Shown here: one piece after another, positions 27,237-35,076 of the stretch
Position numbering within the stretch: position 1 is the first letter of the stretch
Layout: every line of letters begins with the position of its first letter
DNA from: Thermoanaerobaculia bacterium
Lineage (GTDB): Bacteria; Acidobacteriota; Thermoanaerobaculia; Multivoradales; Multivoraceae
Direction of reading: 5' to 3'
Length of the DNA: 59,867 bases
NCBI GenBank assembly: GCA_022826745.1
Contig: JAJDUI010000012.1
Span: forward strand, 133,378 to 193,244
The notes under the pieces: model-generated
Database searches by the model: none
What the model saw: only the letters and a program-made list of their open reading frames with translations
What the model was told of the DNA's origin: nothing
Program-made: the position numbers and the translations under genes

Positions 27237-28041
27237 GTTCCATCAGCGCTTCCTCGATCAGCATGGCGGCAGTCTCGTCCTGGTTCATCCCCTCTTCCAC
27301 CGCCACACGGCGAAGCGCGGCGTGAACGTCCATCGTCACGGTAGCGTTGATCTGGGTCACCTTGTCAGCGCTCTTCGCCCTCTCGATCAGCTCGTCGACA
27401 CTCCCTTCGGGGGTTCGCTCGCGCACCTTCGTCAGCTTCTTCTGCTGAACGCCGGACATGTCTCCCATCGCCCGAGCCAGCTTCACGGCGTCGGCGATGA
27501 TCGGTTGGCCGTCCGGCCCAACGGACGTGTCCTGTGCCTTCAACGCAACCTTCACGTCCACCGCACCGTCGTCGACCATCTCCTTCAACTCCGGCTTGAG
27601 CCTCGGGTACTTGACGTGGCTGCGGACCGTCTCAGCCGAGAGTCCGGTCGCCTCCACAACGGCCTTCTGCGAACCGTAGTGGTTGTACAGATGAGTGATC
27701 CCATCGACAAGCTCCTTGCCCGAGAGCTTCCTCCGAATCAGATTCTCCGTGATCGAGATGGCCTTGGCGTGAGCTTCGGGAACACGCTCGTCCAGTATCG
27801 CGGCAGGGATCGACTCCCTGCCAAGCCGCCTGTGAGCTAGAAATCGCCGCTGTCCAGTCAGGATCTCCCACCGCCCCGTCTCGACCGCCTCGCACACCAC
27901 GATGGGCTGCAGAAGGCCCAGCTTCTCGATGCTGCTCGCCAGCTCATCCACGTCCGCCATGGAGGGCGACGTTCGCGCCTGTGCCTTGCCGATCGTCAGG
28001 TCGTCCAGCGGCACATCCCTGTATCCGACTATCTTCGCCAT
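27217..28041 (-). CDS. ParB-fold protein with HTH and C-terminal ribbon-helix-helix-like domain
   Basis: The protein has 274 residues. Residues about 8-105 are a ParB N-terminal domain: VDELASSIEKLGLLQPIVV, then ILTGQRRFLAHRRLG (GQRRFLA in place of the usual GERRxRA, residues 63-69), then SITENLIRRKL with the box-3-like EN. A helix-turn-helix follows at about 122-142 (HYGSQKAVVEATGLSAETVR). The last 47 residues (QINATVTMDVHAALRRVAVE onward) look like a ribbon-helix-helix dimer domain. ATG 28041 has GGAG 8 bases upstream and overlaps the helicase stop by 13 bases. ParB folds bind and hydrolyse nucleotides (CTP in true ParB). No ParA partner is present, so segregation is unlikely; site recognition or nucleotide switching for the modification complex is more likely. 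Confidence 0.82.
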   Translation of the reverse strand: MAKIVGYRDVPLDDLTIGKAQARTSPSMADVDELASSIEKLGLLQPIVVCEAVETGRWEILTGQRRFLAHRRLGRESIPAAILDERVPEAHAKAISITENLIRRKLSGKELVDGITHLYNHYGSQKAVVEATGLSAETVRSHVKYPRLKPELKEMVDDGAVDVKVALKAQDTSVGPDGQPIIADAVKLARAMGDMSGVQQKKLTKVRERTPEGSVDELIERAKSADKVTQINATVTMDVHAALRRVAVEEGMNQDETAAMLIEEALMERGVLGS

Positions 28042-29429
28042 GTTCGTTCTCCAAGTTCGTCCGCCACCGGCACGAGATCGCCGGTGGATAGCCCGAGGAT
28101 ACTCATCAGCTCCTGTTTCGTGAACGCCTTCCCGGCCATGCCAGACGACTCGACCACATCCTCGAAGAGACGCGCCTTCTCTTCGAGAATCGACGCGATC
28201 CGCACCTCGATGGAGTCCTGCACGAGGAACCGGATCACGTGCAGGGGCGCCTCTCGCTCGAAACGGTGGGCTCGGAAGATCGCCTGCATCTCGACTGCCG
28301 GATTCCACCACCGGTCGAACAGCACCACATGGGACGCCTCTCCCAGGTTGAGGCCGACACCACCCGCGCGCAGCGAGACAAGCAGTACCCGAGGCGCCCT
28401 TCCTCCCCTGAAGCGATCCATCGCCGCCTCGCGCTCCACGAGCGGCATTGAGCCGGTCACGAGACCCGTGGCCAAGTCCAGTCGCGTCGAAATCGCTTCC
28501 AGGGTTCTGACGAACTGGGAGAACACGAGAATCCGCGCCGAAGAACCCGCCGCGTGGCACAACACTCGCAGAGAGTCCAGTTTGGACGAAACGCTCATCG
28601 AGGAATCGAAGTTGCAGACCAGCTTTAGTCGGGTGAGGAGCCCCAACAATGCCGCGGTGTCGCCGTCCTCGTTGTGCTGCCGCACGAGATCCGTACGCGT
28701 CGTCCAAACTTCGTCGTACTCGGCGCGCTGCTCCGCCGACAGATCCATCGGGAGATCCTGAATCAGGACCGGAGGCAGCTCCGCACGGACCGCGCTCTTT
28801 CGGCGCCTGAGCATCAACCTGTCCAAGTCCTTTTGGAGCTCCCCGCTATGCACCCTCCGGACTGGACCGTCAGATTCCAGGAACTCCAGTAGCGTTCGCA
28901 GCTCCGTCTCGTCGTTCTCCAGAGGCGTAGCCGAAAGCGCCCACGCGCGAGTCCGCGGAAGCAGAAGACAGGCCAAAGCCGTTGCCGAGTTGCGGTTCTT
29001 GATCCTCTGCGCCTCGTCCAGCACAACCAAGTCAAATGTGCCAGAGGGAATACGGTCGAGTCCGTCTTGCCGAATCTGCTCATACGACGCAATGAGGACC
29101 GGGATTGGAAGAAGGTAGTACGCTTCGCGGTCACTCGCTCGGCCCCGCACCCGCCTTACGGTCACGGAAGGCGCCCAAGCGTGGATCTCCCGCAGCCAAT
29201 TCGTAGTCAACGACGCTGGCGCCACGATCAGCACCCGGCGAATTCCGTTGTCTCTTCTCAACAGCAGGGCAAGAGCGACCGCAGCCTGGACTGTCTTGCC
29301 TAGGCCCATCTCGTCGGCCAACAGAGCACCCCGCGCGCGATAGAGGAACGCCACCCCCTCCCACTGATAGTCGCGCAGCGTTGCAGGCACCCCAAGCTCC
29401 TCCTCCGCCATCTGCCGGAGGGTCGTCAC
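28029..29429 (-). CDS. Compact SNF2-family helicase/translocase
   Basis: This 466-residue protein is a nearly minimal SNF2 ATPase. It has motif I LLADEMGLGKT (residues 39-46 for DEMGLGKT), Ia RVLIVAPASLTTNW, motif II VVLDEAQRIKN (DEAQ box), motif III LSATPLEN, and motifs V-VI VSLRAGGVGLNLGEASHVV and FRAHRFER. The last differs from the usual RAHRIGQ. There is almost no sequence outside the two RecA-like domains. GTG 29429 is chosen because AGAAGGA lies about 8 bases upstream; GTG 29465 and ATG 29411 are alternatives. It would translocate on DNA for modification or restriction, as SNF2 proteins do in Dpd and DISARM-type defence systems. That role is inferred from its place between a DUF262-HNH gene and a ParB-fold gene. 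Confidence 0.88.
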   Translation of the reverse strand: MTTLRQMAEEELGVPATLRDYQWEGVAFLYRARGALLADEMGLGKTVQAAVALALLLRRDNGIRRVLIVAPASLTTNWLREIHAWAPSVTVRRVRGRASDREAYYLLPIPVLIASYEQIRQDGLDRIPSGTFDLVVLDEAQRIKNRNSATALACLLLPRTRAWALSATPLENDETELRTLLEFLESDGPVRRVHSGELQKDLDRLMLRRRKSAVRAELPPVLIQDLPMDLSAEQRAEYDEVWTTRTDLVRQHNEDGDTAALLGLLTRLKLVCNFDSSMSVSSKLDSLRVLCHAAGSSARILVFSQFVRTLEAISTRLDLATGLVTGSMPLVEREAAMDRFRGGRAPRVLLVSLRAGGVGLNLGEASHVVLFDRWWNPAVEMQAIFRAHRFEREAPLHVIRFLVQDSIEVRIASILEEKARLFEDVVESSGMAGKAFTKQELMSILGLSTGDLVPVADELGERTWRR

Positions 29430-29449
29430 ATCAAGGTCCTTCTCGGAAT

Positions 29450-31240
29450 CTAAGGAAACGCCCACACTGCCGCGGCTTGCTCGGCGATCAGGTTCTGCCG
29501 CTCCTCGACCACCTCGGGAGTCCACTCACGGTGCTCGCAAAGCGTTCGAGTGATAGCGACGCTGCTCCGCTTGTAGCTGCCGATCTTGTCCTGAAACGAG
29601 CGGTTGAAGTTGGCGCTCGCTCGATTGTCCGTCGGCCCCATGAGAGTCAGATTGCCGACCCGGTCCACCCAATCGGTGCAATCCACGTCGCGAAAGCCTC
29701 TCCAAGTAGGCCAGTGCTGAGCCGCCGAGGGCAGGACGTGCTCAAGCGTGGTCTTCTCTTCGTTGAGCAGCGGGGGGTCGTTCTGCTCCGCCCGGTTCAC
29801 GCCGCGCAGCAACTGGCGAGCCATGCGTCCTCTCTTCATTCGAGTGTTCCGTAGTGCCCGGATGAAGTACGCGTCGTCCAACACACCCCATCCGTCGCAA
29901 CCACCGAGGAACTCCCCAAAAGCGAGGTCAGCAACATCCGTGGCCGCCGCGATGTCTCGAGCGTAGTCGGCGAACTTCCTCTCAAACTCCGACGGAGCGA
30001 AGCGCTGCCTCACGAACGCCGTCCTTAGTACGAAGGCCGACAGCTGCTGCAAGTTCCTCACCACGGCCTTGGCGATCCGGCGGCGACGTCGGCCCTCGGT
30101 CTCGCGAACAAACCTGTCCAGCAGGGCGAACACGAGCGGGTGAGTAACCTTGTAGCCGCCGAGTTCTCGCAGCAGCACGGTGAGATTCCGCCGTGACGTT
30201 ACGGAACCCGCCGCCACGTCGAACACCTCTACGAAGCCTGGATCGGGGTTCGTGGACGTCATCATCCGGAAGAGCTCCGCGGCCGCCGGCGAGCAAACAT
30301 CCTCGACCAACACTGAAACATAACGCGGAGAGTTGCCCCCTTGTTCGCCAGCTTCTGTCGTCAGGGAACGAGAACGTTCCGTTAGTGCCCTTCGGGCATC
30401 TCGATAGAAGTGGCTGCCTCTCAGAAACCCCCACTTGCACTGAAGACGGCAACGGAGGTACGCAGCAGCGGTTTTACCTCTCGGGAAGAGAGTGCGAATA
30501 CGCTCAAGATGCTCGTGGATCGCCTCCTTCCCCGCCAAGTCACTGTCTCCGCCGAAGTAGGAGTAGAGGTGATTCCGAAGACGGTCCAGATCGTCCAGGG
30601 TCCTGCCTCTGGAGTTGATCGTCTCGAAAACGGCATTGGCATCGACTTCCGGAGGAAGGCGCAGGCACGCCACTTCAAGCCGTTGGATCAGATAGTCGAA
30701 GTAGTCCCTTGATTCTTCGAGGCCCAGCCCGCCCACGAAATCCTCTATCCGCTGCCACGCGGCCGTCAGCTTGCCGTTCGTCCCGATCGTGCGGCCCCGA
30801 ATCATCTGTCGATAGACCGCCGAGTCGTTCCTCGGAGGCTCAAGGCGCCGCGTGTACTCGTCAGCGTCCACCAGGCGGCAAGGTCGGTTCGCCTCGAGGT
30901 CGAACAACAACCTGAGCGCGATAGCTTCACGCTGGGGGTCGCTATCGTCCCGAGCAAACCGCCTGCAAAAGGCGGCGGAGACGAGTGAAACCGTGACCAT
31001 CCTCTGCTGGCCGTCGTTGATCTCCCAAGTTCCGCCCCCGTTTCCGGCGAGGATCACGGCACCCAGGAAGTAGCAATCGCTTTTCGCTTCGACGGCCTCC
31101 TTGAGGTCCTCAAGCAGGTCGCTGACCTCGTTCGGACTCCAGTCGTAGTAGCGCTGGTGCCAAGGCACCTCGAATCGCCCATGGAAGAACAGATCTGAGA
31201 AGCGCGTGGCCTCGGCTTGAACGACAGTCGGCTGGGTCAT
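29450..31240 (-). CDS. DUF262-DUF1524 (HNH) protein, SspE/GmrSD-like
   Basis: The protein has 596 residues. The N-terminal DUF262 domain carries FEVPWHQRYYDWSPNEVSDLL, the nucleotide-binding/hydrolysis motif INDGQQR (DGQQR at 76-80) and the FETINSRGRTLDDLDRLRN segment. The C-terminal DUF1524 domain has an HNH-type nuclease pattern: TTLEHVLP with His at about 501, DRVGNLTL, and DNRASANFN. SspE, which is stimulated by phosphorothioate DNA, and GmrSD, which cuts modified phage DNA, have this architecture. The ATG at 31240 overlaps the stop of the DndC-like gene (ATGA), so it is made together with the sulfur-transfer enzyme. I infer that it is the restriction effector. The middle part (about 250-490) is not recognised. 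Confidence 0.88.
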   Translation of the reverse strand: MTQPTVVQAEATRFSDLFFHGRFEVPWHQRYYDWSPNEVSDLLEDLKEAVEAKSDCYFLGAVILAGNGGGTWEINDGQQRMVTVSLVSAAFCRRFARDDSDPQREAIALRLLFDLEANRPCRLVDADEYTRRLEPPRNDSAVYRQMIRGRTIGTNGKLTAAWQRIEDFVGGLGLEESRDYFDYLIQRLEVACLRLPPEVDANAVFETINSRGRTLDDLDRLRNHLYSYFGGDSDLAGKEAIHEHLERIRTLFPRGKTAAAYLRCRLQCKWGFLRGSHFYRDARRALTERSRSLTTEAGEQGGNSPRYVSVLVEDVCSPAAAELFRMMTSTNPDPGFVEVFDVAAGSVTSRRNLTVLLRELGGYKVTHPLVFALLDRFVRETEGRRRRRIAKAVVRNLQQLSAFVLRTAFVRQRFAPSEFERKFADYARDIAAATDVADLAFGEFLGGCDGWGVLDDAYFIRALRNTRMKRGRMARQLLRGVNRAEQNDPPLLNEEKTTLEHVLPSAAQHWPTWRGFRDVDCTDWVDRVGNLTLMGPTDNRASANFNRSFQDKIGSYKRSSVAITRTLCEHREWTPEVVEERQNLIAEQAAAVWAFP

Positions 31241-32439
31241 CCCGCCGCGACTTCCCTGGGCGCCAATCCGACAGCCGCGCGAAGAGCCGAACGGCATTCC
31301 TCCCGCACGAGGTCGCGCCGCCAGATGTCCTCGATGACGTCCTGCTCGGCGGGTGAGATGAGCTGTTGATTCACGTCGTCCTGAAGAGCCCGCAGTTCGT
31401 CGAGGATCCTCTTGCGCACACCAAGTGTGAACGGGCCCATCACCTGACTGCCATCGGCTCGGAAACGGACATTCCCGTCCCTGCGAACAGACTCGCGATT
31501 TCCGTCTTGCTCTCGGAGTTCAACAAGCCACTCCCGGAACTCGAAGAGGCGAGTGAAGACATCGGCTTCCGCATGGCCCGAGGCGATCAGACCCCGGAGA
31601 CTTCGGTCCTTCTTCACAACGGTACAGGTCCAGCAACCGAAACGAGGCGAATTCGTCCCGCATGAGGGGGCATCGTCCTTCGTCAACACGAGGGGACATT
31701 CGCCTCCGCCGGCATTGCGGTAGAGCGTGATCAGATTCCTATGGGTGCCGCCCCAAGGCGGTCGTCGCTGCATCAGCACCAGCCAGACATCCTGGTCCTC
31801 AAAGTCGGCGAGCGGGGCGAACATCCAGCAGCGATCCATGGTGGCGTGCGGGTTCAGCTTCCCGGCCACAACCCCGCGCCTGTCCATCGTCCGACGCCGG
31901 TTGTCGGACTCGCTCCTGCGCGTGCCCACCAGCAGGACAGCACCGCCATGGGGGCGGATGAGATTGGCGAGGAGCCGGTTGGTCGGATGGATCTTCATCC
32001 GGTCCGTACACCAACGGAAGTTCCGAGTCGGCGGTATGTAGCCGCGGCCGATCACGTTGACCCAGAATGTCTGATCGACGTGAGGCCTCGTGATCCGGGT
32101 CTCGATGGGCAGGTCGGCGGCGGCCGCCGCCGAGCCGATCCCCCTAAGCGTCGTTCGCAGGTGACCGATGACGAGTGGCGACTCGACTAGCGTGTCGTTG
32201 CCCACGACGTACACCCTGCGACACCGCTTGGCTGGCGGCAGGTCCGCGATGACCTCCCAAGTCAATTGAAGCAGAAGCGTGGAGTCCTTGCCGCCCGAGT
32301 ACGCGACAACCCACGGATGGGCTTGGCCAGCTAGATACTGCTCCCTGATGGCCCGCTTGGCGGTGCCGAGCCGCTTGACGACATCGGCGACGCCCGTGTA
32401 GGAGTCGGAGGACTGGCCTGAAGAAACCACTGCGGTCAT
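31237..32439 (-). CDS. dndC: DndC/SspD-like PP-loop sulfurtransferase (PAPS-reductase family)
   Basis: This 400-residue protein has the PP-loop VVAYSGGKDSTLLLQL (SGGKDST at 48-54) that binds ATP in PAPS reductase-like enzymes. It also has the DndC-type cysteine cluster: RWCTDRMKIHP, GECPLVL, and CGTNSPRFGCWTCTVVKKD. DndC and SspD use an Fe-S cluster and ATP to insert sulfur into the DNA backbone. The pattern RFGCWTCTVV is characteristic of DndC. ATG 32439 forms an ATGA overlap with the stop of the cysteine desulfurase; a longer in-frame start at 32508 would run inside that gene. It probably receives persulfide sulfur from the desulfurase just upstream. No DndD or DndE is nearby. Confidence 0.9.
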   Translation of the reverse strand: MTAVVSSGQSSDSYTGVADVVKRLGTAKRAIREQYLAGQAHPWVVAYSGGKDSTLLLQLTWEVIADLPPAKRCRRVYVVGNDTLVESPLVIGHLRTTLRGIGSAAAAADLPIETRITRPHVDQTFWVNVIGRGYIPPTRNFRWCTDRMKIHPTNRLLANLIRPHGGAVLLVGTRRSESDNRRRTMDRRGVVAGKLNPHATMDRCWMFAPLADFEDQDVWLVLMQRRPPWGGTHRNLITLYRNAGGGECPLVLTKDDAPSCGTNSPRFGCWTCTVVKKDRSLRGLIASGHAEADVFTRLFEFREWLVELREQDGNRESVRRDGNVRFRADGSQVMGPFTLGVRKRILDELRALQDDVNQQLISPAEQDVIEDIWRRDLVREECRSALRAAVGLAPREVAAG

Positions 32440-33701
32440 GCGGTGGACCAACACTGCTCTTGAGCGCACGGTTCCGGCTGCCGGCCAGACGGCCCGACCT
32501 CGGTCCATCCAGGAGAAAGCTGCCGTAGGTCGGCTATCGTCTCTCTCAGTCGCGTGGCGGCGAAGTCCACTTCCTCCGCTGTCGTGAACCGACCCAAGCT
32601 GAGTCGAACCGAGCAGGCCACCGCCTCCTCGGACAATCGAAGCGCATTCAGGACGTGAGACGGCTCTACACGGGCTGAAGTACAGGCAGAACCGGATGAG
32701 ATCGCCACTTCGTCCCGAAGGGCCACCAGCAAGGCCTCGCTGTCTACGCAGGCGAAGCCCGCGCTGAGTATTCCCGGCACTCGAACTCCCTGGTTGCCGT
32801 TCAGGAAGCCGTGCGGGATCTCCTCCATCAGACCACGGAGTTGCCGGTCCAACACCGCCGTCGCCTTAGCGTCTCTGTCCAAGCGCTCCCGCACCAACTC
32901 GGCGGCCTTGCCCATCCCCACGACTTGGTGAGTGGCGAGAGTACCGGAACGAAGGCCCTGCTCCTGATCGCCGCCATGCATCTGGGGCTCGAGCGGAGAA
33001 GGACAGGAACTCCGTACGTAGAGCGCGCCGACGCCCTTAGGACCGTACATCTTGTGCCCACTCAGGGACACGAGGTCGGCCCGAATCTCCCGGACGTCCA
33101 AAGGCAAGCGTGCGGCACTCTGGCTCGCGTCGACGTGGAAGACGACGCCTCGCTCCCGCGCAACGCGCCCAACCGCTGCCACGTCTGTCATCGTGCCGAC
33201 CTCGTTGTTCACATGCATAAGAGAAACGAGAATCGTGTCACGGCGCAACACGCGCTCGATGCTCCGGGGGGTGATCGTTCCGTCGATATGCGGGTCGACG
33301 AACGTGACCTCAAACCCCTCCCGGGCGAGTCGAGCACAGGAGTCCAGAACCGCGCTGTGCTCCATTGACGACGTGACGATATGTCGGCCACGCCTGCGGG
33401 TACCGCGAGCAGCGCCTTTGACCGCGAGATTGATCGACTCGGTGGCGCCGGAGGTCCAGACGATCTCGGCCGGATCGGCTGCGATGAGTTCGGCCACTTG
33501 ACCGCGGGCGTTCTCCACTGCCTCTCTGGCCTCCACGCCGAAACAATGCGGCCGCGAGGCCGCATTGCCGAAGAGACCGTCCCGTCCCAGGCAACGGGAC
33601 ATCGCATCGGCAACCTGCGGAGCCACAGGTGTCGTCGCAGCGTAGTCGAGATAGACGCAATCCGCCGCCCGCCGTCCGGTGCCCTGGTGGTAACGGTTCA
33701 T
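32436..33701 (-). CDS. Cysteine desulfurase (IscS/DndA/SspA type)
   Basis: This 421-residue PLP enzyme would take sulfur from cysteine and carry it as a persulfide. It has VYLDYAATTPVAPQV at the N-terminus, TSGATESINLAVKG, MEHSAVL, HVNNEVGT, the PLP lysine in SLSGHKMYGPKG and the active-site loop SSGSACTSARVEPSHVL with the catalytic Cys. The start is ATG 33701 (the preceding codon is TTG); no strong ribosome site is seen. As the first gene of the operon and ATGA-coupled to the DndC-like gene, it is most likely a dedicated sulfur donor for DNA modification rather than a housekeeping IscS. No iscU or iscA genes lie near. Confidence 0.9.
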   Translation of the reverse strand: MNRYHQGTGRRAADCVYLDYAATTPVAPQVADAMSRCLGRDGLFGNAASRPHCFGVEAREAVENARGQVAELIAADPAEIVWTSGATESINLAVKGAARGTRRRGRHIVTSSMEHSAVLDSCARLAREGFEVTFVDPHIDGTITPRSIERVLRRDTILVSLMHVNNEVGTMTDVAAVGRVARERGVVFHVDASQSAARLPLDVREIRADLVSLSGHKMYGPKGVGALYVRSSCPSPLEPQMHGGDQEQGLRSGTLATHQVVGMGKAAELVRERLDRDAKATAVLDRQLRGLMEEIPHGFLNGNQGVRVPGILSAGFACVDSEALLVALRDEVAISSGSACTSARVEPSHVLNALRLSEEAVACSVRLSLGRFTTAEEVDFAATRLRETIADLRQLSPGWTEVGPSGRQPEPCAQEQCWSTA

Positions 33702-33794
33702 CAAGAGGCGCTCTGAGGAGATCGGCCTGCGGCGCGTCCCGATCCTACTAAGCCAAGAGGAACGAGGACCGGCCTACGACGTACTTGTCGGCAG

Positions 33795-35036
33795 CTACTC
33801 AGCCGGCCAGGGCGTCCCCAGGTCCTCCTCCGGCACCGGCTGCATCCCCATGTTGACGAACTTCTGCAGCCGCTTCCCCTCGTAGGTCTCGGTCGTGTAG
33901 ATGTTCCCCCTGGAGTCCGTGGCGATGCTGTGGACGGCGAAGAACTGGCCCGGCTGGCGGCCGCCGTCGCCGAAGGCGTAGAGCACCTCCATGCTCGCGC
34001 GCTCGATCACGTGGACCTTCATGTTCTGGCCGTCGGCGAGGTAGAGGAACTTCTGTTCGTCGTCGGGCGAGAAGGCGACGTCCCAGGTCGAACCCTGGGA
34101 GAGCGTCTCCGGCGCGATGAAGACCTCTTCCATGTACGTGCCGTCGGCCTGGAACACCTGGATGCGGTCGGCGGCCCGGTCGCAGACGTAGAGCAGGCCG
34201 TCGGCCGCGATGTCGGCGCAGTGGACCGGACCGCGGAACTGGGTCGCCGGCGGATCCCCGGGGGCGTACTGCCCGAGGTCCAGCTCGTCGTCCGGCGCCT
34301 CGCCGTAGGCGCCCCAGAAGCGCTTGAACTCGCCGGTGTCCGCGTCGATCACGACCACGCGCCGGTTGAAGTAGCCGTCGGCGACGTAGACCTCGTTCGC
34401 CGCCGGATCGACCGAGAGCTTCGCCACGCGGCCGAAGTTCTCCATGTCGTGGCTGTTGCGGACGAACCGCGGCTCGTCCTCGCCGGCCCCTTCGTTGACG
34501 AGGGCGTTCGCCTTGCCGACCTGCATAAGGAACTGGCCGTCACGGGTGAACTTCAGCGCGTGCGAGTCGCCGCCGCCGTTGCCGCCGATCCACACGTTGT
34601 CCATGTGATCGACGAGGATGCCGTGGTTGGAAGTCGGCCATTCGTACTCGCCCGTCTCGCTCGGACCGCCCCAGTGGCCGACCAGGTTGCCGTCGGGGTC
34701 GAACTCCAGCACCGGCGGCGCCGGGATGCAGCACTCGGAGAGAGGCGGATCCTGCGCCGCGCCGATCTCGTTGATCGCGCCGAAGGCGCCCGGCGTGTTC
34801 CGGTGAACGATCCAGACATGGTCGCGGGAGTCGACCGCGACGCCGATCGCAGGGCCGAGAATCCAGTGGTTCGGCAGCGGCCGCGGCCAGAACGGGTCGA
34901 CCTCGAAGCGCGGCGCCATCGGTCCGTCGCCGGCGGCCTCGCCGGCGTCCGAATCGCCGTAGCCGCCACAGGCGCCTAGAACGAGGGCAAGCGCTGCCGC
35001 GCAGCCGAGTACAGAGTGCGAACGGTTCAGTCTCAT
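33795..35036 (-). CDS. Secreted lipoprotein with NHL-type beta-propeller
   Basis: The protein has 413 residues. The N-terminal MRLNRSHSVLGCAAALALVLGACGG holds a lipoprotein signal with a lipobox ending in Cys (LGAC), quoted here as ALALVLGACGG. Six-bladed NHL-like repeats follow: VAVDSRDHVWIVHRN, HGILVDHMDNVWIGGNGGG, SVDPAANEVYVADGYFNRRV, VHCADIAADGLLYVCDRAAD and IATDSRGNIYTTETYEGKRL. This is the pattern of NHL proteins and of peptidyl-alpha-hydroxyglycine lyase-like propellers. It would sit on a membrane facing the periplasm or outside. It is divergent from the HupE-like gene, with only 40 bases between starts. Function is unknown; catalytic lyase activity is not shown by the sequence. Confidence 0.8.
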   Translation of the reverse strand: MRLNRSHSVLGCAAALALVLGACGGYGDSDAGEAAGDGPMAPRFEVDPFWPRPLPNHWILGPAIGVAVDSRDHVWIVHRNTPGAFGAINEIGAAQDPPLSECCIPAPPVLEFDPDGNLVGHWGGPSETGEYEWPTSNHGILVDHMDNVWIGGNGGGDSHALKFTRDGQFLMQVGKANALVNEGAGEDEPRFVRNSHDMENFGRVAKLSVDPAANEVYVADGYFNRRVVVIDADTGEFKRFWGAYGEAPDDELDLGQYAPGDPPATQFRGPVHCADIAADGLLYVCDRAADRIQVFQADGTYMEEVFIAPETLSQGSTWDVAFSPDDEQKFLYLADGQNMKVHVIERASMEVLYAFGDGGRQPGQFFAVHSIATDSRGNIYTTETYEGKRLQKFVNMGMQPVPEEDLGTPWPAE

Positions 35037-35076
35037 CGTCGACCCTTCCAGGGTTGAAGTCCGTCTTCTTCCGCGA

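Larger units (their letters stand above)
25478..33701 (-). other. Seven-gene candidate DNA sulfur-modification / restriction island
   Basis: Seven minus-strand genes form one unit in which every junction overlaps. Transcription order is cysteine desulfurase, DndC-like sulfurtransferase, DUF262-HNH protein, SNF2 helicase, ParB-fold protein, ParB-like HTH protein, MBL/beta-CASP protein. Two junctions are ATGA overlaps (32436-32439, 31237-31240). Sampled lines have 53% (26281-26340), 62% (28261-28320) and 57% (30301-30360) G+C by hand count, against 70% at 24301-24360 just outside. No integrase, transposase, tRNA or clear flanking direct repeat is seen. Gene content points to phosphorothioate-type DNA modification linked to restriction, but the known partners DndB, DndD, DndE and SspB are missing. 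The function as a defence system is inference. Confidence 0.75.

Noticed and set aside
27217..28041. Chromosome or plasmid partition (ParB) system
   Set aside because: No ParA-type ATPase and no cluster of parS-like sites are nearby. The gene is inside a sulfur-transfer operon and its box-2 motif is altered.
25455..33794. Integrase-type genomic island with att sites
   Set aside because: I compared the two borders by eye and found no convincing direct repeat, tRNA end or recombinase gene.
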